From NCBI GenBank assembly GCA_910595855.1, contig CAJVCJ010000077.1, forward strand, positions 1 to 24,772: a stretch of DNA of 24,772 nt, given 5' to 3'. A program made the translations under genes and the position numbers. Positions 7,274-15,258 of this stretch are shown here, in pieces. The stretch's first letter is position 1. Every line of letters starts with the position of its first letter. The notes below the pieces were generated by a model. The model made no database searches. It saw nothing but the letters and a program-made list of their open reading frames with translations, and was not told the DNA's origin. This stretch comes from Candidatus Thioglobus vulcanius. Lineage in GTDB: Bacteria > Pseudomonadota > Gammaproteobacteria > PS1 > Pseudothioglobaceae.

Positions 7274-8404
7274 TTAGGTTAGGATATTTTTAAGAATGTG
7301 ATAGTAAATCTCACTTAAATCTTCCAAATCTTTTGCAGAAATACATTCATTCACTTGGTGAATGGTTGCGTTTCTAGGCCCTAGTTCAACAACTTGAGCA
7401 TCAAGAATTGGCGCAATAAAACGCCCATCTGAAGTACCACCAGTGGTGGACAGTTGGGTATCAACACCTGTAACTTTTTTAATGGCATTTGCACAGCCGC
7501 CAACCAATTCACCTTTTGGGGTTAAAAATGGATAACCTGAATGATTCCAATCAATCTCATACTCAAGATTGTACTTATCTAGAATCGCACACACTCTGGC
7601 CTGCAAACCTTCATGAGTTGATTCTGTCGAATAGCGGAAGTTAAAAACAACCTCGATATCACCAGGAATAACATTGGTTACGCCCGTTCCAGAGTTAATA
7701 TTAGAGATCTGAAAACTGGTTGCTGGGAAGTATTCGTTACCCTCATCCCAAAGTTCGCATCGCAGCTCATCTAATGCAGGCAGTGCTATGTGAATTGGGT
7801 TGTTAGCCAGATGGGGATATGCAATATGCCCCTGCTTACCGATAATATTCAACGTGCCATTTAAAGAGCCACGTCGACCATTTTTAATCACATCGCCCAG
7901 CACATTAGTCGCTGAAGGCTCGCCTACTAAGCAATAGTCGATATTTTGACCAATATCATTTAGATATTCGCAAACCTTAACTGTGCCATTAATCGCTGGA
8001 CCCTCTTCATCAGAAGTAATCAAATAACCAATCGTACCCTTGTGATCTGGATAATCTGCGACAAATCGCTCACTGGCGTCAAGCATAGCAGCTAATGAGC
8101 CTTTCATATCAGCAGCACCTCGACCATGCAACATGCCGTCAATTACTTCAGCTGAAAAAGGATTTAAATCCCATTTAGATTCATCGCCCACTGGCACGAC
8201 ATCAGTGTGTCCTGCAAACATGAATACGGGAGAGCCTGTGCCATGCTCGGCCCAAAAATTATCTACTTCACCAAACTTTAGATCGGTAATTTTAAAATTT
8301 GATTTTTTTAGGTGGTCGGTCATCAAGATTTGACACCCTTTATCATCAGGGGTGACCGAATCAATACTAATCAAGGCTTGTGCCAATTCTATTGTATTAC
8401 TCAT
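7274..8404 (-). CDS. dapE: Succinyl-diaminopimelate desuccinylase DapE
   Basis: This dinuclear zinc peptidase-family enzyme removes succinate from N-succinyl-LL-diaminopimelate on the way to lysine and peptidoglycan. The metal and catalytic residues are visible: AGHTDVVPVGD (His66, Asp68), GRGAADMKG (Asp99), SDEEGPA (Glu133, Glu134), VGEPS (Glu162) and NATIHQVNE (His349). Length 376 residues matches the family (375 in E. coli). The ATG is 4 nt after the ccmI stop and the stop is 4 nt before trmD, so it is embedded in the tRNA-Leu-serB-ccmF-ccmI-dapE-trmD unit. Confidence 0.97.
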   Translation of the reverse strand: MSNTIELAQALISIDSVTPDDKGCQILMTDHLKKSNFKITDLKFGEVDNFWAEHGTGSPVFMFAGHTDVVPVGDESKWDLNPFSAEVIDGMLHGRGAADMKGSLAAMLDASERFVADYPDHKGTIGYLITSDEEGPAINGTVKVCEYLNDIGQNIDYCLVGEPSATNVLGDVIKNGRRGSLNGTLNIIGKQGHIAYPHLANNPIHIALPALDELRCELWDEGNEYFPATSFQISNINSGTGVTNVIPGDIEVVFNFRYSTESTHEGLQARVCAILDKYNLEYEIDWNHSGYPFLTPKGELVGGCANAIKKVTGVDTQLSTTGGTSDGRFIAPILDAQVVELGPRNATIHQVNECISAKDLEDLSEIYYHILKNILT

Positions 8405-8408
8405 ATTT

Positions 8409-9572
8409 TTATTGTAATTCTAGAGTGATATTTGGATTATCTGAAACATTAACAACGCTACTGGTTATTTGTATATCGTCTGCTTGTTTCATGGCACCAC
8501 CAGTGCGACTCAACCTTGCTACTACCAATACTTTGTCATGCTCTGATAATAGTTTAGTTGGCATAACAGAATTCATATCACTCAGCACTATTTGACCATT
8601 GAAATCTCTTAACTTTAGCTTTTGAATAGCAATTGGCATAGGCCTACCTTTAGCAGCTTTAACATATATCATTAAATATTCTTCAGCCGATCGATTGGCT
8701 AAAATTTGATCAGAAAGCAATACATTAACCGTTACTGTATTGCTAACTTGGCCGCTTTCAGCACGCCTCAGTTCATCCAATAGACCTAACAAAGCCTGGT
8801 GATCGTCACCACCTTCTGGCAAGACAGATAACGCCTTATTCCATAAACCTTTGGCCAAAGTAAAATCTTGCATGCTAATAGCGAACATGCCTGCTAAATA
8901 TAGCGCATCTGGCGCATTAGCATCAATCTCAAGTGCTTGCTTGATCAGTGCAACTGGACGATCTGAAAATTGATTATCGTTAACACTGATTAATGTCGAC
9001 GCATACTCGACAAGTAGTTTTGAATTATTAGGGGTTAACTGGTATGCTTTTTCATAAGCCTCAAGAGATTCTTTAACTTTATCTAATTCAAAATAACTTA
9101 ATCCAAGCATTGTCCACGCTTCGGAATCATTAGGCTCATCCGATATATGCTGTTTGAGTTTTTCTACACTCTGCTCAAGAGTCAATGGCTTTGAATCCAC
9201 AACCGGAGTGATAATAGAAGTTGGCGCATAGGTACTTAAACTTTGATAAATACCGATAGAGAAAATTGGCAACAATACCACTATCGCCAACATTGATAGA
9301 GTGTTATTTTCAGAATTTGAAGTTTTTACACTTTGCTGCTCAAGCTCCACAGCTAATGTAGTTGTTATTTCATCTAGCGCTAATTCAAATTGCTCTTGAT
9401 CAATCAGATCCTGGTCTAAATCACGCTGTAATTCTAATTTTCGCTGCTTTGCTATGTCAATATTTGACTGACGTAAATCAACACCATTATCTGCCAATGG
9501 TTTTTTTAAAAACCAAATAGTCCATGCTAATGATCCAGCTAACATAACGCCCATTATGGCAATCATATTCAT
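8409..9572 (-). CDS. ccmI: Cytochrome c biogenesis protein CcmI (TPR)
   Basis: CcmI delivers apocytochrome c to the heme lyase CcmF/H at the periplasmic face of the inner membrane. The 387-residue product has a first membrane helix at about 3-22, a charged cytoplasmic stretch, a second helix at about 93-112, a TPR region (about 130-260, for example SEAWTMLGLSYFELDKVKESLEAYEKAYQLTPNN in pattern), and a beta-rich C-terminal domain typical of the longer CcmI form. The ATG overlaps the ccmF stop in an ATGA, with AGGAG upstream inside ccmF, so translation is coupled. No ccmA-E, ccmG or ccmH lies in the window. Sequence is poorly conserved in this family; the call rests on architecture plus the neighbouring ccmF. 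Confidence 0.85.
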   Translation of the reverse strand: MNMIAIMGVMLAGSLAWTIWFLKKPLADNGVDLRQSNIDIAKQRKLELQRDLDQDLIDQEQFELALDEITTTLAVELEQQSVKTSNSENNTLSMLAIVVLLPIFSIGIYQSLSTYAPTSIITPVVDSKPLTLEQSVEKLKQHISDEPNDSEAWTMLGLSYFELDKVKESLEAYEKAYQLTPNNSKLLVEYASTLISVNDNQFSDRPVALIKQALEIDANAPDALYLAGMFAISMQDFTLAKGLWNKALSVLPEGGDDHQALLGLLDELRRAESGQVSNTVTVNVLLSDQILANRSAEEYLMIYVKAAKGRPMPIAIQKLKLRDFNGQIVLSDMNSVMPTKLLSEHDKVLVVARLSRTGGAMKQADDIQITSSVVNVSDNPNITLELQ

Positions 9573-11482
9573 GATTCACTCCTCTTGGAAATTAGACGAT
9601 ATCTTCGATCAAATGCTGCCAATAAGGCACCAAATGAAATAAATAAGCCACCTAACCAAATCCATCTAATTAGTGGTTTGTAATAAATCCTTAGACTCCA
9701 GGCATTACCCTCTAGAGATTCGCCCAGTGCAACATATAAATCTCGATATAGAGATGGATCAATTGCTGCTTCAGTCATTGGCATACCGGTTACATATTGA
9801 CGTTTTTCTGGATTTAACTTGGCAATTAGGTCGCCTTCATAATAAATCTCAACTTTACCCTTATGACCCTGATAGTTTTGATGAGAGAAATTATCAACAC
9901 CTTTAAATACAAACTTATAGCCTTTGATCGTCATCGACTGACCAACCTCCATCTTAATGTCCTTTTCTATACCTAGTTGCGTCGTAACTGTTGCGCCTAG
10001 CAAAAACACAGCAATACCGATGTGTGCGAAAAGCATGCCGATAAAGGCTAAATTTGGCCTACTTTTTTGACGCATACGATTGACCAACAGCCACAATGAA
10101 TGTGAGACGATCCAAATAAATAAAAATACTGCAAATAAAACAAATTGGTTGTCAACAATATAAAAGCTTATAGCAAATAAAACAACAACACCTAGCCATA
10201 CATTTTTTAGAAGAGCGCCAACGCGAGAAAGGGTGTCTTTTTTCCATCGTAAGAATGGCGCAATAACCATGGCAATAACCGCCGGAATCATAATAGGAAC
10301 AAACACCGCATCAAAATAAGGTGCGCCCACTGAAATTTTTCCCAGACTTAATGAGTCCAACAGCAAGGGATACATGGTGCCTAGAAATACACTTAGCATA
10401 GCAGCGACCAATAAAATATTATTTATCAGTAAGCCGCTTTCTTTAGAAAGCCAAGAAAATGAATTACTGCTGCGCATCAGCGAGGCACGCCAAGCGTATA
10501 GAGCTAGTGACCCACCAATAACAATCACCAAAAATACCAAAATAAACAAGCCTCTTTCAGGATCAGCTGCAAAGGAATGAACCGATGTCAAAATACCAGA
10601 CCTAACCAAGAAGGTACCGAGCAAACTTAATGAAAATCCAGCAATTGCCAATAGTACCGTCCAATGTTTAAATGCACCACGTTTCTCACTAACACTAAGC
10701 GAATGCACTAGAGCGGTTGCCACTAGCCATGGCATAAACGAAGCATTTTCAACTGGATCCCAAAACCACCAGCCGCCCCAGCCGAGCTCATAGTACGCCC
10801 ACCAAGAACCAAGCGTAATCCCAAAGGTTAGAAATGCCCAGGCTATCAATGTCCATGGACGAGACCAACGCAACCAAGTAGAGTCAAGCTGACCACGAAT
10901 TAGAGAAGATAAAACAAATGCAAAAGGTACAGCCAAACCCACATAACCCATATATAACATTGGTGGGTGAATGATTAAACCAAAATCCTGTAGAAGTGGA
11001 TTAAGCTCTCTACCTTGCACTGGAATAATATCTAAACGCTCGAAAGGATTAGATGTTAGTAATAAAAATAATAAGAATCCAATACTGATCAATCCTAAGA
11101 TAATCAAAATATGATTCAATACTTCATTCGGAAGGCGTTTAGAAAACACCGATACTGCAACACTCCAACCTGACAATATCAAAGCCCATAGTAGTAAAGA
11201 GCCTTCATGAGCACCCCACACAGCAGACATCTTGAAAATTGCTGGCAACTCAGTATTAGAATTGTTGGCAACATATTTAACGGAAAAATCATCGCCAATA
11301 AATGCATTGGTTAAGATTACAAATGCCACCAAAACCCAAAAGAATTGTGCCCATAGCATTGGTCTTGATAATTGAGCTAAAGAAAAACTACCCCTTAGCA
11401 ACCCTACCGTTGGCAACGCAACTTGCAAAAAGGCAAAAACTAAAGCCAAAACTAATGCGAAATGTCCGAGTTCAATCAACAT
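9569..11482 (-). CDS. ccmF: Heme lyase subunit CcmF
   Basis: CcmF is the multi-pass membrane component of the system I cytochrome c maturation heme lyase. The 637-residue protein (E. coli 647) shows the tryptophan-rich WWD heme-handling motif WGGWWFWDPVEN (235-246), flanking conserved histidines (IHPPMLYMGYVG with His172; ALVHSLS with His260), VWGAHEGSLLLW (88-99), many hydrophobic helices and a C-terminal periplasmic domain before a last helix. It starts 9 nt after serB and overlaps ccmI by 4 nt. Presence implies c-type cytochromes and therefore respiration; the remaining ccm genes must be elsewhere. Confidence 0.96.
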   Translation of the reverse strand: MLIELGHFALVLALVFAFLQVALPTVGLLRGSFSLAQLSRPMLWAQFFWVLVAFVILTNAFIGDDFSVKYVANNSNTELPAIFKMSAVWGAHEGSLLLWALILSGWSVAVSVFSKRLPNEVLNHILIILGLISIGFLLFLLLTSNPFERLDIIPVQGRELNPLLQDFGLIIHPPMLYMGYVGLAVPFAFVLSSLIRGQLDSTWLRWSRPWTLIAWAFLTFGITLGSWWAYYELGWGGWWFWDPVENASFMPWLVATALVHSLSVSEKRGAFKHWTVLLAIAGFSLSLLGTFLVRSGILTSVHSFAADPERGLFILVFLVIVIGGSLALYAWRASLMRSSNSFSWLSKESGLLINNILLVAAMLSVFLGTMYPLLLDSLSLGKISVGAPYFDAVFVPIMIPAVIAMVIAPFLRWKKDTLSRVGALLKNVWLGVVVLFAISFYIVDNQFVLFAVFLFIWIVSHSLWLLVNRMRQKSRPNLAFIGMLFAHIGIAVFLLGATVTTQLGIEKDIKMEVGQSMTIKGYKFVFKGVDNFSHQNYQGHKGKVEIYYEGDLIAKLNPEKRQYVTGMPMTEAAIDPSLYRDLYVALGESLEGNAWSLRIYYKPLIRWIWLGGLFISFGALLAAFDRRYRLISKRSES

Positions 11483-11491
11483 AATAAGTTA

Positions 11492-12310
11492 TTAATCAAA
11501 TAAATCCATGATTTTATCTAATCCACCAACATTAATGGCAATATCTGCTTGCTCAGCAACAATTCTTTTTGCATGATAGGCAATCGACAAACCGGCCACA
11601 TTCATCATTTCTAAATCATTTGCACCATCACCAACCACAATAACTTGATTGGCATCAATTGAATACAGATCGCATAATTCATACACGAACTCAGCTTTAG
11701 CTGCAGCGTTAACAATATCACCTTGAGTGATACCAGTCAACCGATTATTGTCTACCTCTAAAACATTAGCTCGAGAATGATCAAGCCCTATGTCTTTGGC
11801 CAATCGATCTGTAAAGTAAGTAAAACCGCCAGATACAACAGCACTCTTAATTGATTTGGATTTAAAAAACTGAATCAATTCCTTGCCACCCGGATTAATT
11901 TGTAAACGCTCAGTGTAAACCTTGTTTAATACCCCTACATTAAGACCTTTTAACAGTGCGACACGCTCAACTAATGAGGTATTAAAATCCAACTCACCCT
12001 GCATTGCACGTTCAGTAATAGCCGCCACTTGGGGTTTAAGATTGGCGAAATCTGCTATTTCATCAACGCACTCAATATTAATCAATGTTGAGTCCATGTC
12101 GCTAACAAATAGCGCAGTTTGATCTGTTGCAAAATGCTCAGGCACAAAGTTAAAGTCGAGTTTAAACCTCTGCCTTAGAGCGTCTAAATCAATAACTTTG
12201 TTAGTAGTAAAGCGACAATGAGTACGCTTACGTTGAATACTAGCGTCGATGTGCTGGGAAACGAGCTTTGCCATTTCCATGTCTTGACTATGTAGAATAA
12301 TCGTCTTCAC
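11492..12310 (-). CDS. serB: Phosphoserine phosphatase SerB
   Basis: SerB is a HAD-family phosphatase that makes L-serine from phosphoserine, the last step of serine synthesis. Motifs: nucleophile DMDST (Asp71, Asp73), VVSGGF (158-163), the lysine region after it and GDGAND (227-232). The protein is 272 residues; the N-terminal ACT-like part is shorter than in the 322-residue E. coli enzyme. The start codon is GTG, supported by AAGGTG seven to eight nt upstream; there is no better ATG before residue 11. The gene begins only 19 nt after the encoded CCA end of tRNA-Leu, leaving no room for a terminator. Confidence 0.95.
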   Translation of the reverse strand: MKTIILHSQDMEMAKLVSQHIDASIQRKRTHCRFTTNKVIDLDALRQRFKLDFNFVPEHFATDQTALFVSDMDSTLINIECVDEIADFANLKPQVAAITERAMQGELDFNTSLVERVALLKGLNVGVLNKVYTERLQINPGGKELIQFFKSKSIKSAVVSGGFTYFTDRLAKDIGLDHSRANVLEVDNNRLTGITQGDIVNAAAKAEFVYELCDLYSIDANQVIVVGDGANDLEMMNVAGLSIAYHAKRIVAEQADIAINVGGLDKIMDLFD

Positions 12311-12329
12311 ACGTCACCTTGTATAAATA

Positions 12330-12414
12330 TGGTGCGGAAGGAGAGACTCGAACTCTCACGTCTTGCGACACTGGAACCTAAATCCAGCGTGTCTACCAAT
12401 TCCACCACTCCCGC
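12330..12414 (-). tRNA. tRNA-Leu (anticodon UAG)
   Basis: The minus strand folds into a class II tRNA: acceptor GCGGGAG pairing with CTTCCGC (one G-U), D arm, anticodon stem CTGGA/TCCAG with loop TTTAGGT, a long variable arm (about GTCGCAAGACGT), T arm GAGAG-TTCGAGT-CTCTC, and encoded ACCA end. The anticodon TAG is at 12378-12380. Leucine identity fits the long variable arm and discriminator A. G36-G37 makes it a TrmD substrate type and U34 a CmoB substrate type. A TATAAT at 12427-12432 lies 12 bp upstream of the mature 5' end. Confidence 0.97.
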
Positions 12415-12421
12415 GAAGAAT

Positions 12422-12450
12422 TTGAAATTATACCTAAATAATGTTAAAGT
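12422..12450. promoter_or_regulatory. Overlapping divergent promoters: tRNA-Leu (-) and DUF2892 gene (+)
   Basis: On the plus strand TTGAAA (12422-12427), 17 bp, TAAAGT (12445-12450) points to the small membrane protein. On the minus strand TATAAT (12427-12432) points to the tRNA, with a poor -35. The two share bases, so polymerase binding may be mutually exclusive. Confidence 0.45.
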
Positions 12451-12478
12451 GGGAGCTTTCAAACATAGGAATAATCAA

Positions 12479-12697
12479 ATGACGATCACGAACGCAGTAT
12501 CTGCTATGGCAGGTGCATTTATCATGGGCTCACTTTTATTAAACAACGCTAACATGTTTGCAGAAGTAAGCTGGCTTTGGCTAACTTTCTTTGTTGGCTT
12601 TAACCTACTTCAATCAGCGTTTACAGGTTTTTGTCCAGCCGCGAAATTCTTTAAAGCTGTTGGCTTTAAAGATAGCGACTGTTGCGTTAAAGACTAG
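12479..12697 (+). CDS. Small DUF2892-family inner membrane protein
   Basis: The 72-residue product has two hydrophobic segments (about 5-22 and 28-46) and the family's LLQSAFTGFCP motif (Phe-Val-Gly-Phe-Asn before it), followed by a short tail with an adjacent cysteine pair (SDCCVKD). DUF2892 is often fused to rhodanese domains as in YgaP, or stands alone; its function is unknown and a link to sulfur handling is only inferred from such fusions. I start it at the ATG at 12479, with AGGA 8 nt upstream; the reading frame runs back through the tRNA gene, which cannot be coding. It converges on cysG with 8 bp between the stops. Confidence 0.85.
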   Translation: MTITNAVSAMAGAFIMGSLLLNNANMFAEVSWLWLTFFVGFNLLQSAFTGFCPAAKFFKAVGFKDSDCCVKD

Positions 12698-12705
12698 CTT
12701 TAAAA

Positions 12706-14091
12706 CTAGTTACCAGCATCAAACCAATTAAGCTTTTCTCTTAGCTTAACCACCTCACCAACAATAATTAATGTTGGCGCTTTGATTGGTTGCGTTGACA
12801 CAACTTCTGGCAATTCGCCCAATGTTGTTGTCCATACTTTATGATCAGGTGTTGTACCCTTTTCAATGAGAGCGACAGGCATATTACTACGCATACCATG
12901 TTCAATCAATTTATCTGATAAATGCTGGGCACCTTTCAACGCCATATAAAAAACAATAGTTTGCTGCTCAACTGCCAACTCATCCCATGGCAGATTCATA
13001 CTACCATCTTTTAGATGGCCCGTAACGAATCGACAAGACTGCGAATAATCACGGTGTGTTAACGGAATACCTGAATAGGTTGAACATCCTGAAGCAGCGG
13101 TAATACCAGGAACAACCTGAAAAGGGATGCCATTTTCAGCCAGAGTTTCAATCTCTTCACCGCCACGACCAAAAATAAATGGATCGCCACCTTTAAGGCG
13201 ACATACGCGTCTACCTTTTTTAGCCAAATCAACCAACAATTGATTAATGCCATCTTGAGGTACACTATGGTTATCCCGCTCTTTACCAACATAAATAAGT
13301 TCTGCATCACGGCGGACCAACTCCATCACCTCTTCTGACACTAAACGATCATACAAAATAACATCCGCTTGCTGCATTAAGCGTAGCGCTTTAAATGTTA
13401 ATAAGTCTGGATCACCTGGACCGCCACCAACTAAATAAACTTCGCCAATCTCAGTATCTGTCGAATCATCAAGTTGTTTTTGCATGTCCGCTTTTGCCTC
13501 ATCAGCTTTGCCGGAAAAAACCTTTTCAGCAACAATACCTGAAAAAACACGCTCCCAAAAATAACGCCTGTCTTCAATATTAGAAAATTTAGCCTTAACC
13601 TGCCCTCTAAAATTACCCGCTAATTCTGCTAACTTTCCATACGCATTAGGAATGGTGCTTTCTAGTTTAGCGCGAATTAAGCGTGCCAAAACTGGCGCCT
13701 TACCTGCAGAAGAAATAGCAATAACAATTGGCGATCTATCCACAATTGATGGCATGATAAATGAACATAAATCTGGTGAATCAACCACATTAACCGGAAT
13801 GTTAGCATCATGTGCTAATTTTGAAACTTGGGCATTTAGCGTTGAATCATCAGTTGCTGAAATAATTAATACTTGAGAATTTACATCGCTCGATTCAAAA
13901 TCTTTTTCAATTAGAGTAATTTTTCCATCGTCAGCTAATGACTTAACACTTTGACAAGCTGAACGATCAACACAGGTTATTTGAGCATAGGCTTTCAATA
14001 AAAGCGTTATTTTTCGAAAGGCGATATCACCGCCGCCAACTACTAGACAAGGCTTTTTCTTAATGTCAATAAAAATAGGTAAGTAATTCAT
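12706..14091 (-). CDS. cysG: Siroheme synthase CysG (trifunctional)
   Basis: CysG turns uroporphyrinogen III into siroheme, the cofactor of sulfite/nitrite reductases. The N-terminal half has the NAD-binding VVGGGDIAFRK (17-27), Asp104 in NVVD and SSAGKAPVLARL with Ser128, the precorrin-2 dehydrogenase/ferrochelatase part. The C-terminal half begins VYLVGGGPGDPDLLTFKAL (218-236) and continues with GGDPFIFGRGGEE and VVPGITAA, the SAM-dependent methyltransferase. Length 461 fits the fused enzyme (457 in E. coli). In a sulfur oxidiser it would supply reverse dissimilatory sulfite reductase, but no such reductase is in the window. It is divergent from a cysteine-rich gene of unknown function, sharing a 79-bp promoter region. 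Confidence 0.96.
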   Translation of the reverse strand: MNYLPIFIDIKKKPCLVVGGGDIAFRKITLLLKAYAQITCVDRSACQSVKSLADDGKITLIEKDFESSDVNSQVLIISATDDSTLNAQVSKLAHDANIPVNVVDSPDLCSFIMPSIVDRSPIVIAISSAGKAPVLARLIRAKLESTIPNAYGKLAELAGNFRGQVKAKFSNIEDRRYFWERVFSGIVAEKVFSGKADEAKADMQKQLDDSTDTEIGEVYLVGGGPGDPDLLTFKALRLMQQADVILYDRLVSEEVMELVRRDAELIYVGKERDNHSVPQDGINQLLVDLAKKGRRVCRLKGGDPFIFGRGGEEIETLAENGIPFQVVPGITAASGCSTYSGIPLTHRDYSQSCRFVTGHLKDGSMNLPWDELAVEQQTIVFYMALKGAQHLSDKLIEHGMRSNMPVALIEKGTTPDHKVWTTTLGELPEVVSTQPIKAPTLIIVGEVVKLREKLNWFDAGN

Positions 14092-14123
14092 GTGTTATTA
14101 CAACTGTTCAAAATTAAAGCTTA

Positions 14124-14133
14124 CATTATAATG
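14124..14133. promoter_or_regulatory. Palindromic -10 between cysG and the Cys-rich gene
   Basis: CATTATAATG is its own reverse complement, so both strands carry TATAAT, offset by two bases. It lies about 38 bp from each start codon. Neither -35 is good (TGTTCA-like on the plus strand, GTATTT on the minus). This could be one symmetric bidirectional promoter serving cysG and the gene at 14171. Confidence 0.4.
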
Positions 14134-14170
14134 TCTTAACCTTTATTAAATACACAAAACGTCTATTGTT

Positions 14171-14578
14171 ATGGCTCAAGAGCACTTTACTTGTCCTTTT
14201 TCTCATTTAATTCTTAGCGGCCGATGTGGCTGTCAATTTGCTGCCAAAGACTGCGTGGCCGAAAAAGAATTTGGATCTTGCTTAGATCACAAAGCCTCTA
14301 GCTTATGTCAATCCATCTATCAACATCTAAGAAGCAACAGTAATTTCGTCTTAAAAACACACAATACTAACAACCTTTCTGTTGGCCAACAATCCAAAAT
14401 AAAAATGGGTGGACTGCTTGCTTTACAAGAGCTAATGGGGGTAGATAATGGCGATAAAATCGATGATATTTCTAATTTAGCTAATAAAATTAAACTAACT
14501 TACCCTAATCTTGACAGTATTCCATTTTCAAAACTTATGCCAAGAATTGCCAAATTTAAATTTAGAAAAAAACCTTAA
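14171..14578 (+). CDS. Conserved-looking cysteine-rich protein of unknown function
   Basis: The 135-residue product is soluble, with no signal peptide or membrane segment. Six cysteines fall in the first 46 residues (8, 19, 21, 28, 37, 46), including a CxC within GRCGCQ, which suggests a metal or iron-sulfur site; the rest of the protein has none. The middle reads KIKMGGLLALQELM (about 86-99), an ordered amphipathic helix, and the tail is basic (RIAKFKFRKKP). I do not recognise a named family, although I have an impression that similar Cys-rich proteins with a GGLLxLQ segment occur near siroheme genes. It is divergent from cysG and its stop overlaps the hda stop by 3-4 bases, so it is bounded tightly. 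No Shine-Dalgarno is visible before the ATG. Confidence 0.75.
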   Translation: MAQEHFTCPFSHLILSGRCGCQFAAKDCVAEKEFGSCLDHKASSLCQSIYQHLRSNSNFVLKTHNTNNLSVGQQSKIKMGGLLALQELMGVDNGDKIDDISNLANKIKLTYPNLDSIPFSKLMPRIAKFKFRKKP

Positions 14579-15249
14579 ATATCTAAAATTTTCTTAGAAA
14601 AAGGAATAGAGATAATATTCTTTTGACGTAAAGACTCTTGATCAAGTCGATCAATAGCCGATAAAACCGTTGTCAGATCTCTAGAAAAATATTTAAACAA
14701 ATAAGCATAAACTTTTTCATCAATATCTAGATTTTTATCTTTCATCTTTAGTTTAATCAGTTCAATCTTTTCTATGTCTGTTAATTGTTCTAGTGAAAAA
14801 ATCACTGCCAAAGATAATCGTGTCTTCAAATCTTTCAATAATTCTAACTCGCTAGGCAGTACCAAAGCAGAAACAATCAGCTTGGTGCTAGTACTCTTAA
14901 TTTGATTGTAAAGATCAAACAACTCTTGTTGCTGAGTCATATCAAGCTGATCAATGTTGTCAACAAAAACCCAGTCATAATCGGATAGCGTATTTAAAAA
15001 TCCATTAGGCAGCTCTTGCTTTGCATCAACATACATCGCAGTTAAACCTTGATCTAAGACCTTAAAAGCACACCCTTGTAAGACATGCGTTTTACCACTA
15101 GAATTTGCGCCAGATATAAATACAATTGAAGAGTCTTTGCCAGTAAACAGGGTCTCGATAAATGATAATAATGATTGATTTTTATCGCCAAAAAAATTAC
15201 TCAATAGTAACTTTGAATCAAGTGAAATTGGCAATCCAAGTTGTTTCAT
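14575..15249 (-). CDS. hda: DnaA regulatory inactivator Hda
   Basis: Hda, a DnaA-like AAA+ protein bound to the sliding clamp, promotes hydrolysis of DnaA-ATP after initiation. The N-terminus MKQLGLPISL contains a clamp-binding motif of the QLxLP type. Walker A is SGANSSGKTH (about 46-55) and Walker B is WVFVDNIDQL (about 92-101). At 224 residues it lacks the DNA-binding domain IV of DnaA, as expected. It is 9 nt downstream of pgsA. The neighbourhood hda/purM/purN/DUF3108 is typical of gammaproteobacteria and supports Hda over another DnaA-like ATPase. Confidence 0.88.
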   Translation of the reverse strand: MKQLGLPISLDSKLLLSNFFGDKNQSLLSFIETLFTGKDSSIVFISGANSSGKTHVLQGCAFKVLDQGLTAMYVDAKQELPNGFLNTLSDYDWVFVDNIDQLDMTQQQELFDLYNQIKSTSTKLIVSALVLPSELELLKDLKTRLSLAVIFSLEQLTDIEKIELIKLKMKDKNLDIDEKVYAYLFKYFSRDLTTVLSAIDRLDQESLRQKNIISIPFSKKILDI

Positions 15250-15258
15250 GATTAATCT

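Noticed and set aside
12329..12478. Extension of the DUF2892 frame upstream through the tRNA region
   Set aside because: The bases belong to a well-folded tRNA-Leu on the other strand, and a Shine-Dalgarno marks the internal ATG at 12479.
12693..12710. Short inverted repeat ACTAG...CTAGT between DUF2892 and cysG stops
   Set aside because: Only 5 bp with an AT-rich 8-base loop and no U run; too weak to call a terminator.
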